Below, piece after piece: positions 30,569 through 39,329 of a stretch of 64,000 bases of DNA. Under the pieces are notes generated by a model. The model was not told the origin of the DNA. It was given only the letters and a program-made list of their open reading frames with translations, and ran no database searches. Position numbers and translations under genes: made by a program. The first letter of the stretch is position 1; the number at the start of each line of letters is the position of its first letter. Origin of the DNA: Candidatus Peribacter sp. (GTDB lineage: Bacteria; Patescibacteriota; Gracilibacteria; Peribacterales; Peribacteraceae); NCBI GenBank assembly GCA_018652955.1, contig JABIBA010000009.1:124001-188000 (forward strand), written 5' to 3'.

Positions 30569-31829
30569 CCTTGCCGCGCGCTTCTTCAGTGTCTTCTATG
30601 TAGAGTTCGATTGCTTTAGCGATAATCTTTGCCATTTCTGCACGGTTAACTGGGTCATTAGATCGGAAGTCTCCTCCAGAATCTACGAGACCATCTGCAG
30701 CTGCTGTTTCGATAGCGTTTGCATATTTATCAGTAGGCTTTATGTCGCCAAATGTTTTTCCTTCTGCCCAGACAGTGCGCACGTTCATTGCTCGTAAAAT
30801 TGTAGCAATTACTTCTCCGCGCGTTGCAGGCCTAGAAGGATCTACTCTGCGGTCTCTCCATACCTCCCACCATAGCTGCTCTGCAGATGCGAAATATCGT
30901 TCGAACCACTGATTTTTTGCTCTAGTGTTAATAACAGGAACACGGACTTTTTCTTCATCGATTCCACTAAACTCATGGGCCACCTTAGTAAGTTGTGCAA
31001 CGGTTACATTATCTGTAGGACCAAATAAACCGTTGGGGTTTCCGGAGCGGTCTTGGTATCCACTAATAATTGCAGCTTTTGCAACTGTGTAGACATATGG
31101 CGCATACCATTCACTAATCTTTACATCTTCAAAGATGACAGTTCTTCCATCAATAGTTACTGTTACGAACTCCAGAGACTTCTCTTGCTGCTTACCAATA
31201 TCAGTATCCTTGAGGTTGTCACAGACTATGTCTACAGAAAGAGTAATGCGGCTGTCCTTCTCTAGTCTGTCAGATTGAGCAGGCATTTTTGGACATCCTT
31301 CAATTTCTTCAAAGTATGCAGTCCACTGACCAGCAGGCCCATTGTATGACGTAGGTGTTTGTCCAACGTGTACAGTTTCATTTGGTCCTTTTAGGGTAAA
31401 TGTTAATCCAGATGGTGTACTGTTTACTGCGATCTTTCCTGTTCGAGAATAGGTGTATGTTATTTTAATCAGATAGCGATCTAGTCCATCAAGAGGGATA
31501 GAGATTTGTGGACGTTCTACGGTCTCTACGAGTTGTCCATTGAGAAGAAGTTCTATGATCGCAGATGTTCCATCGGGTAATTGCGATGAGAATGTATACA
31601 TTCCTCCCTCTAGTTCTTCGAATGAGAAATTCTGTTCCTCGCCTTCTGTCCGTACGTTTCCAGGCCTAACTAGTGTCCATGTTCCATAGACATCTCGGTC
31701 TTCTTCTGGCGGTATTTGCTGCAATGAAATACTTCCTATTCCCTCAAGCTCTTGAGCTTGTAGCTGAGAGATGGGGGCAAAAGTAAGTGCGAGGCTTGTA
31801 ACAACTAAAGAGAAGAAGAGCTTTTTCAT
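30558..31829 (-). CDS. Secreted protein with PEGA-like domain and C-terminal SLH domains
   Basis: Signal peptide MKKLFFSLVVTSLALTFAPISQLQA; SLH-type VYTVAKAAIISGYQDRSGNPNGLFGPTDNVTVAQLTKVAHEF and SNDPVNRAEMAKIIAKAIELY. Confidence 0.85.
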   Translation of the reverse strand: MKKLFFSLVVTSLALTFAPISQLQAQELEGIGSISLQQIPPEEDRDVYGTWTLVRPGNVRTEGEEQNFSFEELEGGMYTFSSQLPDGTSAIIELLLNGQLVETVERPQISIPLDGLDRYLIKITYTYSRTGKIAVNSTPSGLTFTLKGPNETVHVGQTPTSYNGPAGQWTAYFEEIEGCPKMPAQSDRLEKDSRITLSVDIVCDNLKDTDIGKQQEKSLEFVTVTIDGRTVIFEDVKISEWYAPYVYTVAKAAIISGYQDRSGNPNGLFGPTDNVTVAQLTKVAHEFSGIDEEKVRVPVINTRAKNQWFERYFASAEQLWWEVWRDRRVDPSRPATRGEVIATILRAMNVRTVWAEGKTFGDIKPTDKYANAIETAAADGLVDSGGDFRSNDPVNRAEMAKIIAKAIELYIEDTEEARGKVSQ

Positions 31830-31921
31830 AGGTGGAGTTGAGAAGGTTTTGAGTGTCTATTTTGAGGCTTAGGCTTCTAAAGTGCAATACTCAAAATTGT
31901 GTTTTATGCTCAGAACCGACA

Positions 31922-31941
31922 AAGCAGCCTTTCGGCTGCTT
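31922..31941 (-). terminator. Hairpin AAGCAGCC-GAAA-GGCTGCTT downstream of the MPQTG surface protein gene
   Basis: 8-bp perfect stem with GAAA loop on the minus strand followed by a weak U run; second hairpin CTTCCTA..TAGGAAG at 31952-31970. Confidence 0.5.
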
Positions 31942-31975
31942 GGACGGAACCCTTCCTATTTCTTAGGAAGTCTTT

Positions 31976-33154
31976 TTATACTGATTGCTTTCGACTGATT
32001 GTGAGGTTCGTAATAAGGGCAGCACCGATTAGGGCTGCAAGAGCGAAGAGTACATCGTACTTTCCTCCAGTTTGTGGCATGTATGCGATTCCAACTCCAG
32101 CTACAGAACTCCAAGCCTCTGGGTAGAGATCGAAGTCTGCTTCGTCACTGTAAGCGTGAGCCATAAAGACAATACGGTCACCAGCAACGAGGTGGTCTTT
32201 TGCACGAGCAGTAAAGGTTGTAGTCCAAGACTGACCAGCGAAGAGCTCTGGAACGTTCCATACGATTTCGTTTCCAGCAATGACACCACCGTCAGTAAGA
32301 GGCTGAACGATATCAACCATCTCTGGGTTATAACGGTCTACAACATCAATGTTGTGCAGTGTTCCACGAGTCATGTTAGAGATTGAAACGGTGTAACGAA
32401 TGTGTCCACCAGCAACAACTTCTGACATAGAGCTTGTCTGAACAATGCGCTTTGCAGGCATATCAACGTGAGCGTTTGGAGCTACGTATGGAGTACGTGG
32501 TGTATCTGTACCGATACGCTCAGCCGTACGTCCTGCAAGAGGAATACGCTGTTCTCCACAAGTGAAGTCAGACCAGAAGATAAGACGGCTACCGTAGATA
32601 AGTTCACGCTGGATATCTTTTTGTACTTCACATGAAGGCTCGATATCGTAACGAACTTTGTACGTTACAGGAGGCATGTCAGCAAAGATCATTGGTGTAA
32701 CACCTGTGAAGGTGCTTCCATCTGCAAGGCTTTCCATTGTGAAGAAAACATTTGCAGGATCTGAACGTACTTCTACGTTTCCTGTGTAGGTAAATTCAAT
32801 GTTTAGGCGGTATGAAGAGTCATCAACAACTTCGAAGTCGATGGTGTTTCCTAATACCTCTTGGATTACTGTTCCACTACGAACGAGGGTCATCTTTGTA
32901 AATGATCCCGCTGGGTTTGTAATAGATACTGAGTAATCTCCTGCAGTAAGATCATTTAAGAGCTTAGTCTTAAGTGAGCTTCTGAAAGTAGCATCAGCAG
33001 GCATAGATACAATCCAGTGACCAAATTCCCCGACAGGGCTTGTCTGATCAATAAAGAGTGTACCTCCAGCTGCGTAAGCTTGGTCAGCTATTCCAACGCT
33101 CATGAGGAGAGCGATGCTTGCGAGCCCGGTGGATAAAGCTTTAAGAGTTCTCAT
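31976..33154 (-). CDS. Secreted surface protein: PEGA-like module, one DUF11-like domain, C-terminal MPQTG-TM-basic sorting-like signal
   Basis: Signal peptide MRTLKALSTGLASIALLMSVGIADQAYA; DUF11-like HIRYTVSISNMTRGTLHNIDVVDRY; C-term YMPQTGGKYDVLFALAALIGAALITNLTISRKQSV. ORF extends to 33250. Confidence 0.85.
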   Translation of the reverse strand: MRTLKALSTGLASIALLMSVGIADQAYAAGGTLFIDQTSPVGEFGHWIVSMPADATFRSSLKTKLLNDLTAGDYSVSITNPAGSFTKMTLVRSGTVIQEVLGNTIDFEVVDDSSYRLNIEFTYTGNVEVRSDPANVFFTMESLADGSTFTGVTPMIFADMPPVTYKVRYDIEPSCEVQKDIQRELIYGSRLIFWSDFTCGEQRIPLAGRTAERIGTDTPRTPYVAPNAHVDMPAKRIVQTSSMSEVVAGGHIRYTVSISNMTRGTLHNIDVVDRYNPEMVDIVQPLTDGGVIAGNEIVWNVPELFAGQSWTTTFTARAKDHLVAGDRIVFMAHAYSDEADFDLYPEAWSSVAGVGIAYMPQTGGKYDVLFALAALIGAALITNLTISRKQSV

Positions 33155-33259
33155 AGGTGAGAAAGTAGACAGTTGTACCATGGCGAAAGGGGGTAAGGCC
33201 ACGAAAATAGGAAGACTATTAAAACACCATAATTTATATATGTCAAGCATAGTCTACAT

Positions 33260-35746
33260 CTACAGCCTGTCTTTTAGCCCGTTTTGCCAATTCTCGACCA
33301 AATCTTCTAGTTTCTGATCAATTAGTGACGTTTGGCCCTTTGAAATCTTCAAGGATGGGGTACTAGTGGTTTTACCTATCTGAACTGCCTCAATTCCTGC
33401 TTTCTGGGCATTAGACATAACAGAAGAGGCCTTTTGAGCATCTACTTCTACTAGGAACCCGTGAGACTCACTAAAGAGCAGTTTGTCGCTTCCTAGAGGG
33501 CTCTCTATGGCATCTAGATCCATTTCTAGTCCTATAGATCCACCTTGGCGCCTCTGAGGAAGAGTCATCTCAAAAGCGGCGAGAGCTAAGCCTCCTTCGG
33601 AGATATCGTGACACGATTTAATGTCTCCTGTGGCTATAAGATCAAGTACAAGCTGTAACATAGCATTGGTCTTTTTAAACTCTGGTTTTGGTACGTTTGC
33701 TCCTAGGACACTATCTCGGTCGGCTTCAGAAAGCTCTTCTAGCATCTGGTAGTACGCAGATCCTCCACATTCATCAAGACGTTCTCCTATCAGAATAACT
33801 GCTGAATCTGAAGATTTCAGCTGCATGGTAACTGCTTTTCTGGCATCAGGGAGTATTCCTGTACAAGAGACTATTGCCGTAGGGTCGATGGATGATCCAT
33901 CTGGTTGTCCATTGTATAAGGAGACATTCCCAGAGATAACTGGAACAGGTTCGCCATCAAACTGAATAGATTTTCCTGCATCAGCAATTCCCTGTACTCC
34001 AGCCTCAAGTTCTGCGAGTTGCTCAGGGATTTCTGGATTTCCGTAGTTTAAGCAATCGGTCAGAGCTCTTGGTGTTCCTCCAACGGCAACAACGTTACAC
34101 ATCGACTCAACTGTTGCATTTACTCCTTGCCAGTACGGGTCGATGCGTCCGTATCGTCCGTTTCCATCTCCGGCGATTGCTACTCCTCTCCATTTTTCTT
34201 CTTCAGAAAGTTCCCACCCGGGGTGCGTTCCATCGAGTACATAACTTTCTAGATCTTGTAGCGGGGCTATTACACCTGCATCTGCTTCTCCCGCTTCTAT
34301 AATTCCGTTTCCGATAACGTTTTTATCAAAGTGTAAGAAGGCAGGGGATTTAGAGGCATGGTTTGGATGACTGATCATTGCTTCGAACACCGCTTGTATC
34401 TTGTAGGTTGATCCTTGCACGCTTATGGTATCTGCATCACACGTTACTTCGGGTTCAGATCGTTCTTTTACCTGTAAGTCTGTTGGTCTTTTGTATTGAA
34501 TTCCACAGGTGAGTGCCTCTGCAGATGCTTCACACACGACTTCTCCTTTATAGGTACAGGTGTACACACCGTCCGTTGTTACTTTTCCGACAAGGCTAGC
34601 TCTAGCATTTTCCATAACACTTGGCAGATCCCATGTCTCATTAAAGTGCGTGAGGATATGCTCGGTGAGATCTGGATGACAGGTGAAACAAAGCCTCTCC
34701 TGTGTTTCTGCACAGGCGATCACTTCTGCAGGAAGCCCTTGCAGCCCTACATGAACATTATCCAAATTAACCGTAGCACCAAACCCTTGGTCTACCACTT
34801 GTTCGACAGATGCACACACCACTCCACCAGCTCCTAAGTCTTTACAGCTGATCTTATCCAATTTACCTTCTGCCACTAGCCAGTCAAATAGTGCATAGAA
34901 AGAGGCAAGGAGATGCCTTTCTAGGAATGGGTTCGGCTCTTGGACAGCACCAGAGTTTTGCTCGCTCTTTTCTTCTTCCATAGAAGCTGAGGCAAAGGAT
35001 GCTCCTCCGAAACCAGATCTATCGGTTGGTTTTCCTACGAGGATAATGTCGTAGCCAACTTCTCCTGCTTCCTTTGGACAGTAGCTATGAATAATTTCAT
35101 CTTCTCTTACTATTCCGAGTGCGATGGCATTTACGAGACAGTTACTGTTATAGGAACTGTCGAACACCGTATCTCCTCCAAGGTTTGGAACCCCTAAAGG
35201 GTTTCCGTATCCACCAATTCCTCTGATGATTTCTTTAGCGATAGTCTTAGACTCTTTTGTTTCTAAGTCTCCGAGTCGCAACATATCCATACAACCTATT
35301 ACGCGAGCTCCCATACAAACAACATCGCGGACGGTTCCTCCAACTCCTGTAGCGGCACCTTCAAACGGAACGATTTGACTTGGGTGGTTATGGGATTCGT
35401 GTGTCACAACAAATCCCCATCTCTTCCCGTCTTCTCCGTCGGTAATCGCTACGATTCCACTATCTTCAACGGGGCCGAGAATTATATGCTTACCTTCTGT
35501 AACAAAGTTTTTTAAAAACCTGCGAGAAGATTTGTAGCTACAGTGTTCGCTTCCTTGTATTCCCCAGATAACCGCTTCTGTAAGTGTTGGGTCTCTCCCA
35601 AGGAGTTCTACAATCTTCTTTCCTTCATCTACGGTAAGTCCTATTTGATATTCTTTTAAGAGCGCAGAAATTTCGTCGTCACTCGCGGTCGAGAACGGAA
35701 GTGTTTTGATGGTAGGGGATATACTCACGTATAGAGTATGCATCAT
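33260..35746 (-). CDS. purL: Phosphoribosylformylglycinamidine synthase (PurL-type)
   Basis: GSEHCSYKSSRRFL, VTHESHNHPSQIVPFEGAATGVGGTVRD, KDLGAGGV, SCHDISEGGLALA; likely start MMHTLYVSIS at 35746, because the ORF-track N-terminus reads through a terminator-like hairpin. Confidence 0.95.
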   Translation of the reverse strand: MMHTLYVSISPTIKTLPFSTASDDEISALLKEYQIGLTVDEGKKIVELLGRDPTLTEAVIWGIQGSEHCSYKSSRRFLKNFVTEGKHIILGPVEDSGIVAITDGEDGKRWGFVVTHESHNHPSQIVPFEGAATGVGGTVRDVVCMGARVIGCMDMLRLGDLETKESKTIAKEIIRGIGGYGNPLGVPNLGGDTVFDSSYNSNCLVNAIALGIVREDEIIHSYCPKEAGEVGYDIILVGKPTDRSGFGGASFASASMEEEKSEQNSGAVQEPNPFLERHLLASFYALFDWLVAEGKLDKISCKDLGAGGVVCASVEQVVDQGFGATVNLDNVHVGLQGLPAEVIACAETQERLCFTCHPDLTEHILTHFNETWDLPSVMENARASLVGKVTTDGVYTCTYKGEVVCEASAEALTCGIQYKRPTDLQVKERSEPEVTCDADTISVQGSTYKIQAVFEAMISHPNHASKSPAFLHFDKNVIGNGIIEAGEADAGVIAPLQDLESYVLDGTHPGWELSEEEKWRGVAIAGDGNGRYGRIDPYWQGVNATVESMCNVVAVGGTPRALTDCLNYGNPEIPEQLAELEAGVQGIADAGKSIQFDGEPVPVISGNVSLYNGQPDGSSIDPTAIVSCTGILPDARKAVTMQLKSSDSAVILIGERLDECGGSAYYQMLEELSEADRDSVLGANVPKPEFKKTNAMLQLVLDLIATGDIKSCHDISEGGLALAAFEMTLPQRRQGGSIGLEMDLDAIESPLGSDKLLFSESHGFLVEVDAQKASSVMSNAQKAGIEAVQIGKTTSTPSLKISKGQTSLIDQKLEDLVENWQNGLKDRL

Positions 35747-35783
35747 CTTTGATGCCTTGAGAATCAAGTTTGGTTTGCATTTT

Positions 35784-35814
35784 AAAAAAGGCGGAGTGGG
35801 AGCCGCACTTTTTT
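35784..35814 (-). terminator. A/T-flanked intrinsic terminator-like hairpin ~38 nt before the purL start (bidirectional)
   Basis: AAAAAAG-GCGG-agtgggag-CCGC-a-CTTTTTT: 11 bp with one bulge; U6 tract on the minus strand. Confidence 0.7.
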
Positions 35815-36041
35815 CATGAGGAGGGACTTGTGCCTGTAATTCCTCATGAGTCGTTAGGTCCACCTAATACGGGAGCAACCCCGCGAAATCTGAACCTGGC
35901 TGCTGAGCTACTCACAGGTGTGAAAGCCCTTGAAACGACAGTACTTTTCCCACTCTGCCTCCTAGAGATACCCTGTGCATCTCTGCACCTGTGCTGCGGG
36001 CAAGCGCAGACAGGATACCTCTCAGCGTAGATCTGAAAGAT
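35784..36041 (-). ncRNA. Unassigned structured RNA / attenuator-like leader upstream of purL (strand uncertain)
   Basis: Pairings in + coordinates: 35789-35801/35948-35960 (13 bp, one wobble on +), 35815-35822/35841-35848 (8 bp), 35850-35855/35934-35939, 35870-35873/35880-35883, 35894-35898/35915-35919, 35972-35976/36010-36014, 35989-35995/36003-36009. No long ORF. Confidence 0.55.
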
Positions 36042-36054
36042 GAGTGTACGTTAG

Positions 36055-37764
36055 CTATCCTTCACATGCTTTACAAACTTTTTTTAGGTTGAGTTGCTGG
36101 GCTGCATTCATGCTGTGCTGGTAGTAGAGGGTTTTGATTCCCTGCTTCCATGCTGTTATATAGAGCTCGTTGATCTCTTTTACAGGGGTATCTGGATGCA
36201 CGATGATATTGAGCGACTGTCCTTGGTCGATAAACTCTTGCCTAGTGGAGGCTTGGTAGATTATTGCGAGTTGATCGAGTTCGGGGTAGGTCTTAAAGAC
36301 TTCTTTCTCTTCTTCGGACAGGAAGTCTAAGTGCTGACAAGATCCGTCATGGTCTCGAATGTCTTTCCAGATATCATCGGTGTTCTGCCCCTTTTCTTCG
36401 AGAAGCTTTACAAGGAATGGGTTTTTGATTGTTGTTTTCATTTTCTGAATATCTTTGACGTAGCAGTTTGACCACACGGGTTCTATTCCTTGAGACACTT
36501 GTCCTAAAATAAATGCAGAGGATGTTGTCGGGGCTACTGCCATCAGCGTGGTGTTTCTTCTTCCGTATCCTTTAAGTACTTCTGGCTCTCCATATTTTTC
36601 TGCCATTTCTCCGGATGCTGCATACGCGCGCTCTTTGATCAATTTAAAAATATCGTGATTGAGTTTTGCAGCTTCTCTACTTTCGAACGTGATCATATTT
36701 TTCTGTAAGTAGGAGTGCCACCCAAGAACCCCGAGGCCGAGTGCTCTGTGATTTTTAGCAAAGTTGTATGCGCGCTCCATAAAGAGGAATGTTCTCTGAT
36801 CATCTCTTTGATCTGAGTCTCGGTACGCTTCGAGTTTTTCAAGAAACTCAGAGACTACAGCGTCGAGGAAGTACGCAAGGGTTTGCACGGCGTCAGTATC
36901 TTTCCACTCGTCGTAGTGCAAAATGTTTATCGAAGAGAGGACACAGACAAACGAAGCATCTTCGGAACTTGGTAGCATGATCTCTGTGCAGAGATTGCTC
37001 GCTCGAATTTTCATGTCTTTCTCTTTATATACTTCTACGGTGTTGTTGTTTACGTTATCGGTAAAGAAGATGTACGGGTATCCTATTTCTCCACGCTTCT
37101 GAATTACTTTTGCCCAGAGAGCTCGTTTGTCGTCATCTCCGTCGATCATCTCTTTCATCCACTCGTCGCCGACACATACTCCGTGGGTGAGCTTTTGAAT
37201 GGGGTTTCCCTCTGTTCCAATCTCTAGGAATTCATCTGCGTCTGGATGTTCTATAGGAAGGTACGGAGCAAATTGCCCACGACGTGTTGCTCCTTGGCTG
37301 ACGATGTCGACCATTTTATCAAAGAGCTGCATAAAGTGTACTGCTCCAGATGATGCTCCATTATTTTTTATTTCAGATCCCCTGTGACGTAAATCGCCAA
37401 AGTAGCCAGATGTTCCACCTCCGAGCTTAGACATCATTCCTACTTCTGCCTCGGTAAACAAAATTTCTCCCATGTCATCTCCAATAAACGATCCGAAGCA
37501 ACTAATAGGAAGGCCACGCTTTTTTCCAAAGTTCGACCACACCGGAGAGGCTAGTGAATAGTATCCTTTAGACATGTAGTCGTAGAACTTGTCAGCAAAT
37601 CCATCTACACCATTTAGTTCCTGCGCTCTATCTGCTATTTCGCGAATACGTTCTTCTGGAGTTGTTCCTTCGACGAGGTATCCAAGTTCTAAAAATTTTC
37701 TACTATTTTCTGTAAGCCATTCCATAGGTGGTGGGGAGGGGGTGGGATTAAAATAAGTCAGCAC
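36055..37764 (-). CDS. nrdA: Class I ribonucleotide reductase alpha subunit, lacking an N-terminal ATP-cone
   Basis: LASPVWSNFG, GGGTSGYFGDLRHRGSEI, ASNLCTEI, APTTSSAFILGQ, C-terminal CKACEG. Confidence 0.93.
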   Translation of the reverse strand: MLTYFNPTPSPPPMEWLTENSRKFLELGYLVEGTTPEERIREIADRAQELNGVDGFADKFYDYMSKGYYSLASPVWSNFGKKRGLPISCFGSFIGDDMGEILFTEAEVGMMSKLGGGTSGYFGDLRHRGSEIKNNGASSGAVHFMQLFDKMVDIVSQGATRRGQFAPYLPIEHPDADEFLEIGTEGNPIQKLTHGVCVGDEWMKEMIDGDDDKRALWAKVIQKRGEIGYPYIFFTDNVNNNTVEVYKEKDMKIRASNLCTEIMLPSSEDASFVCVLSSINILHYDEWKDTDAVQTLAYFLDAVVSEFLEKLEAYRDSDQRDDQRTFLFMERAYNFAKNHRALGLGVLGWHSYLQKNMITFESREAAKLNHDIFKLIKERAYAASGEMAEKYGEPEVLKGYGRRNTTLMAVAPTTSSAFILGQVSQGIEPVWSNCYVKDIQKMKTTIKNPFLVKLLEEKGQNTDDIWKDIRDHDGSCQHLDFLSEEEKEVFKTYPELDQLAIIYQASTRQEFIDQGQSLNIIVHPDTPVKEINELYITAWKQGIKTLYYQHSMNAAQQLNLKKVCKACEG

Positions 37765-39091
37765 TCGTGACGCTCTTGCTTCGTTTGTTGTAGTTCACAG
37801 ACCTCTTTACAAAGAAGTCGCCGTGCTTGGTTCCAATGATTTCATCGTCAAACCAGTCAGACTGTGCGACGAGTGCGTTATCTGTTTCGAACACAGGTTC
37901 GATATCGATACTTTTAAGAGAGTTATTGAGTCGGTTTTTTATGAATTCAAGAATGACGTCTTTTGGGAGGAAGTCGAGTTCCCCTTGTTCGAAGATCCAG
38001 TCTATTATTTTACTTTCCGATTCGTATGCTTGCTTGCAAAGCGCTTGCACATTCTTGTTGTGCTCTTCGTTGAACCAGCTTGGGTTTTCCTTCTTGATGA
38101 TATTAATAATTTCTATTCCAAAGTTTCCATGAATTTGCTCTTCTTTAGATGTTGCCTCTACAACGTTGGAAATTCCTTTGAGCGAGTCACGGTGCTTATT
38201 AAACGCCATGATAATAAGGAACTGAGAGAAGAGAGACACATGCTCTATAAAGAGAGAGAACAGCAGCATAGATTGTGCGTACTCTTCTTTGTCTTCACTC
38301 TGCGCATTTTTGAGGGCGAGCTCTAGATAGTGCACGCGCTCCATCATGACAGGGTTATCGATAATACCTTCAAACTCTTCGTTGAGTCCTAAGATCTCAA
38401 GCAAATGAGAATATGCATCGTGGTGCCTCACTTCACTCTCGGCGAATGTTGCTCCTACAGCTCCAATTTCTGGCTTCGGCATTTTGTTGTAGATGTTTCC
38501 CCAGAATGTTTTTACTGCAACTTCGATCTGAGAGATCGCCAGCATAGTGTTCTTAATAGCATTTCTTTCTGCGGCATTGATTCCTACCTTAAAATCTTGA
38601 ATATCACTCGTGAAGTTAAATTCTGTATGGATCCAGTATGAGTGACGGATAGCATCTGTATATTCAAGAAGTTCTGAGTATTCATAGGGTTTTAAGCAAA
38701 GACGTTTTTTAAAGATATCACGCTTGCGGTCTGCAGCTCTGTTCGCTCTATACAAGATGTACACTTTCGCAACGTTATGGAAATTGCTACTCATCAAAGA
38801 CTCTTCAACCGTGTCTTGGATGAGTTCGACATCGATGAATTTATTATCAGATGCAAGCTTGATGATGTTTAGCAAAACAGTGTGTACAACAATTGCAATA
38901 TTACTTTGCATGTACGGTTCTAGTGTTTCTGTTTCGGTGAGTTCGAAGGTAGATCTAAATGCTGCCTCTATTGCATCAGCGATTCGTTTTTCATCGAAGG
39001 CAATTGCGCTTCCATTTCTTTTCTTCACGACGATTGATTTTTGAATAGCCGAGAGAACTGAGCCGTGATCTGTTTTGAATGCGGTAGACAT
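37748..39091 (-). CDS. nrdB: Class I ribonucleotide reductase beta subunit with N-terminal ATP-cone
   Basis: ATP-cone-like IVVKKRNGSAIAFDEKRIADAIEAAF...IDVELIQDTVEESLM...AKVYILYRANRAADR, then NrdB ligand motifs QIEVAVKTFW, FAESEVRHHDAYSHLLE, SKEEQIHGNFG. ORF opens at 39244; start likely 39091. Confidence 0.92.
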   Translation of the reverse strand: MSTAFKTDHGSVLSAIQKSIVVKKRNGSAIAFDEKRIADAIEAAFRSTFELTETETLEPYMQSNIAIVVHTVLLNIIKLASDNKFIDVELIQDTVEESLMSSNFHNVAKVYILYRANRAADRKRDIFKKRLCLKPYEYSELLEYTDAIRHSYWIHTEFNFTSDIQDFKVGINAAERNAIKNTMLAISQIEVAVKTFWGNIYNKMPKPEIGAVGATFAESEVRHHDAYSHLLEILGLNEEFEGIIDNPVMMERVHYLELALKNAQSEDKEEYAQSMLLFSLFIEHVSLFSQFLIIMAFNKHRDSLKGISNVVEATSKEEQIHGNFGIEIINIIKKENPSWFNEEHNKNVQALCKQAYESESKIIDWIFEQGELDFLPKDVILEFIKNRLNNSLKSIDIEPVFETDNALVAQSDWFDDEIIGTKHGDFFVKRSVNYNKRSKSVTSADLF

Positions 39092-39329
39092 ATGCGTGGG
39101 GTTGAATAAGATTGAGTATGGATTATCTAGTGTCTGCATGCAAACCTCGACACAACATGTTGTGTATTTGAAGTTTTGCTCTTCATCTACACGTTTTAAA
39201 ACTTTACAAAATATCGTGCCAAAGAAATTCATTATTTGTGGCAAGAAGGTTTTTGTTTGATATGCTACTTATATCAAAAAGATTCTCTCTCACTTTGGCC
39301 AAAATCGTATCCTCGGTGGAGCAGCCGTT

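Noticed and set aside
35854-35867. T-box-like GGTGGACC on the minus strand
   Set aside because: It is simply the TTAGG-TCCA-CCTAA hairpin; no specifier stem or flanking T-box context.
35961-36034. TPP-riboswitch-like fragments on + strand (AGAGATACCC ... CAGCGTAG)
   Set aside because: Order and spacing of the conserved CUGAGA / GAACCUGAU / CAGCGUAGGGA blocks do not fit, and there is no + strand gene downstream.
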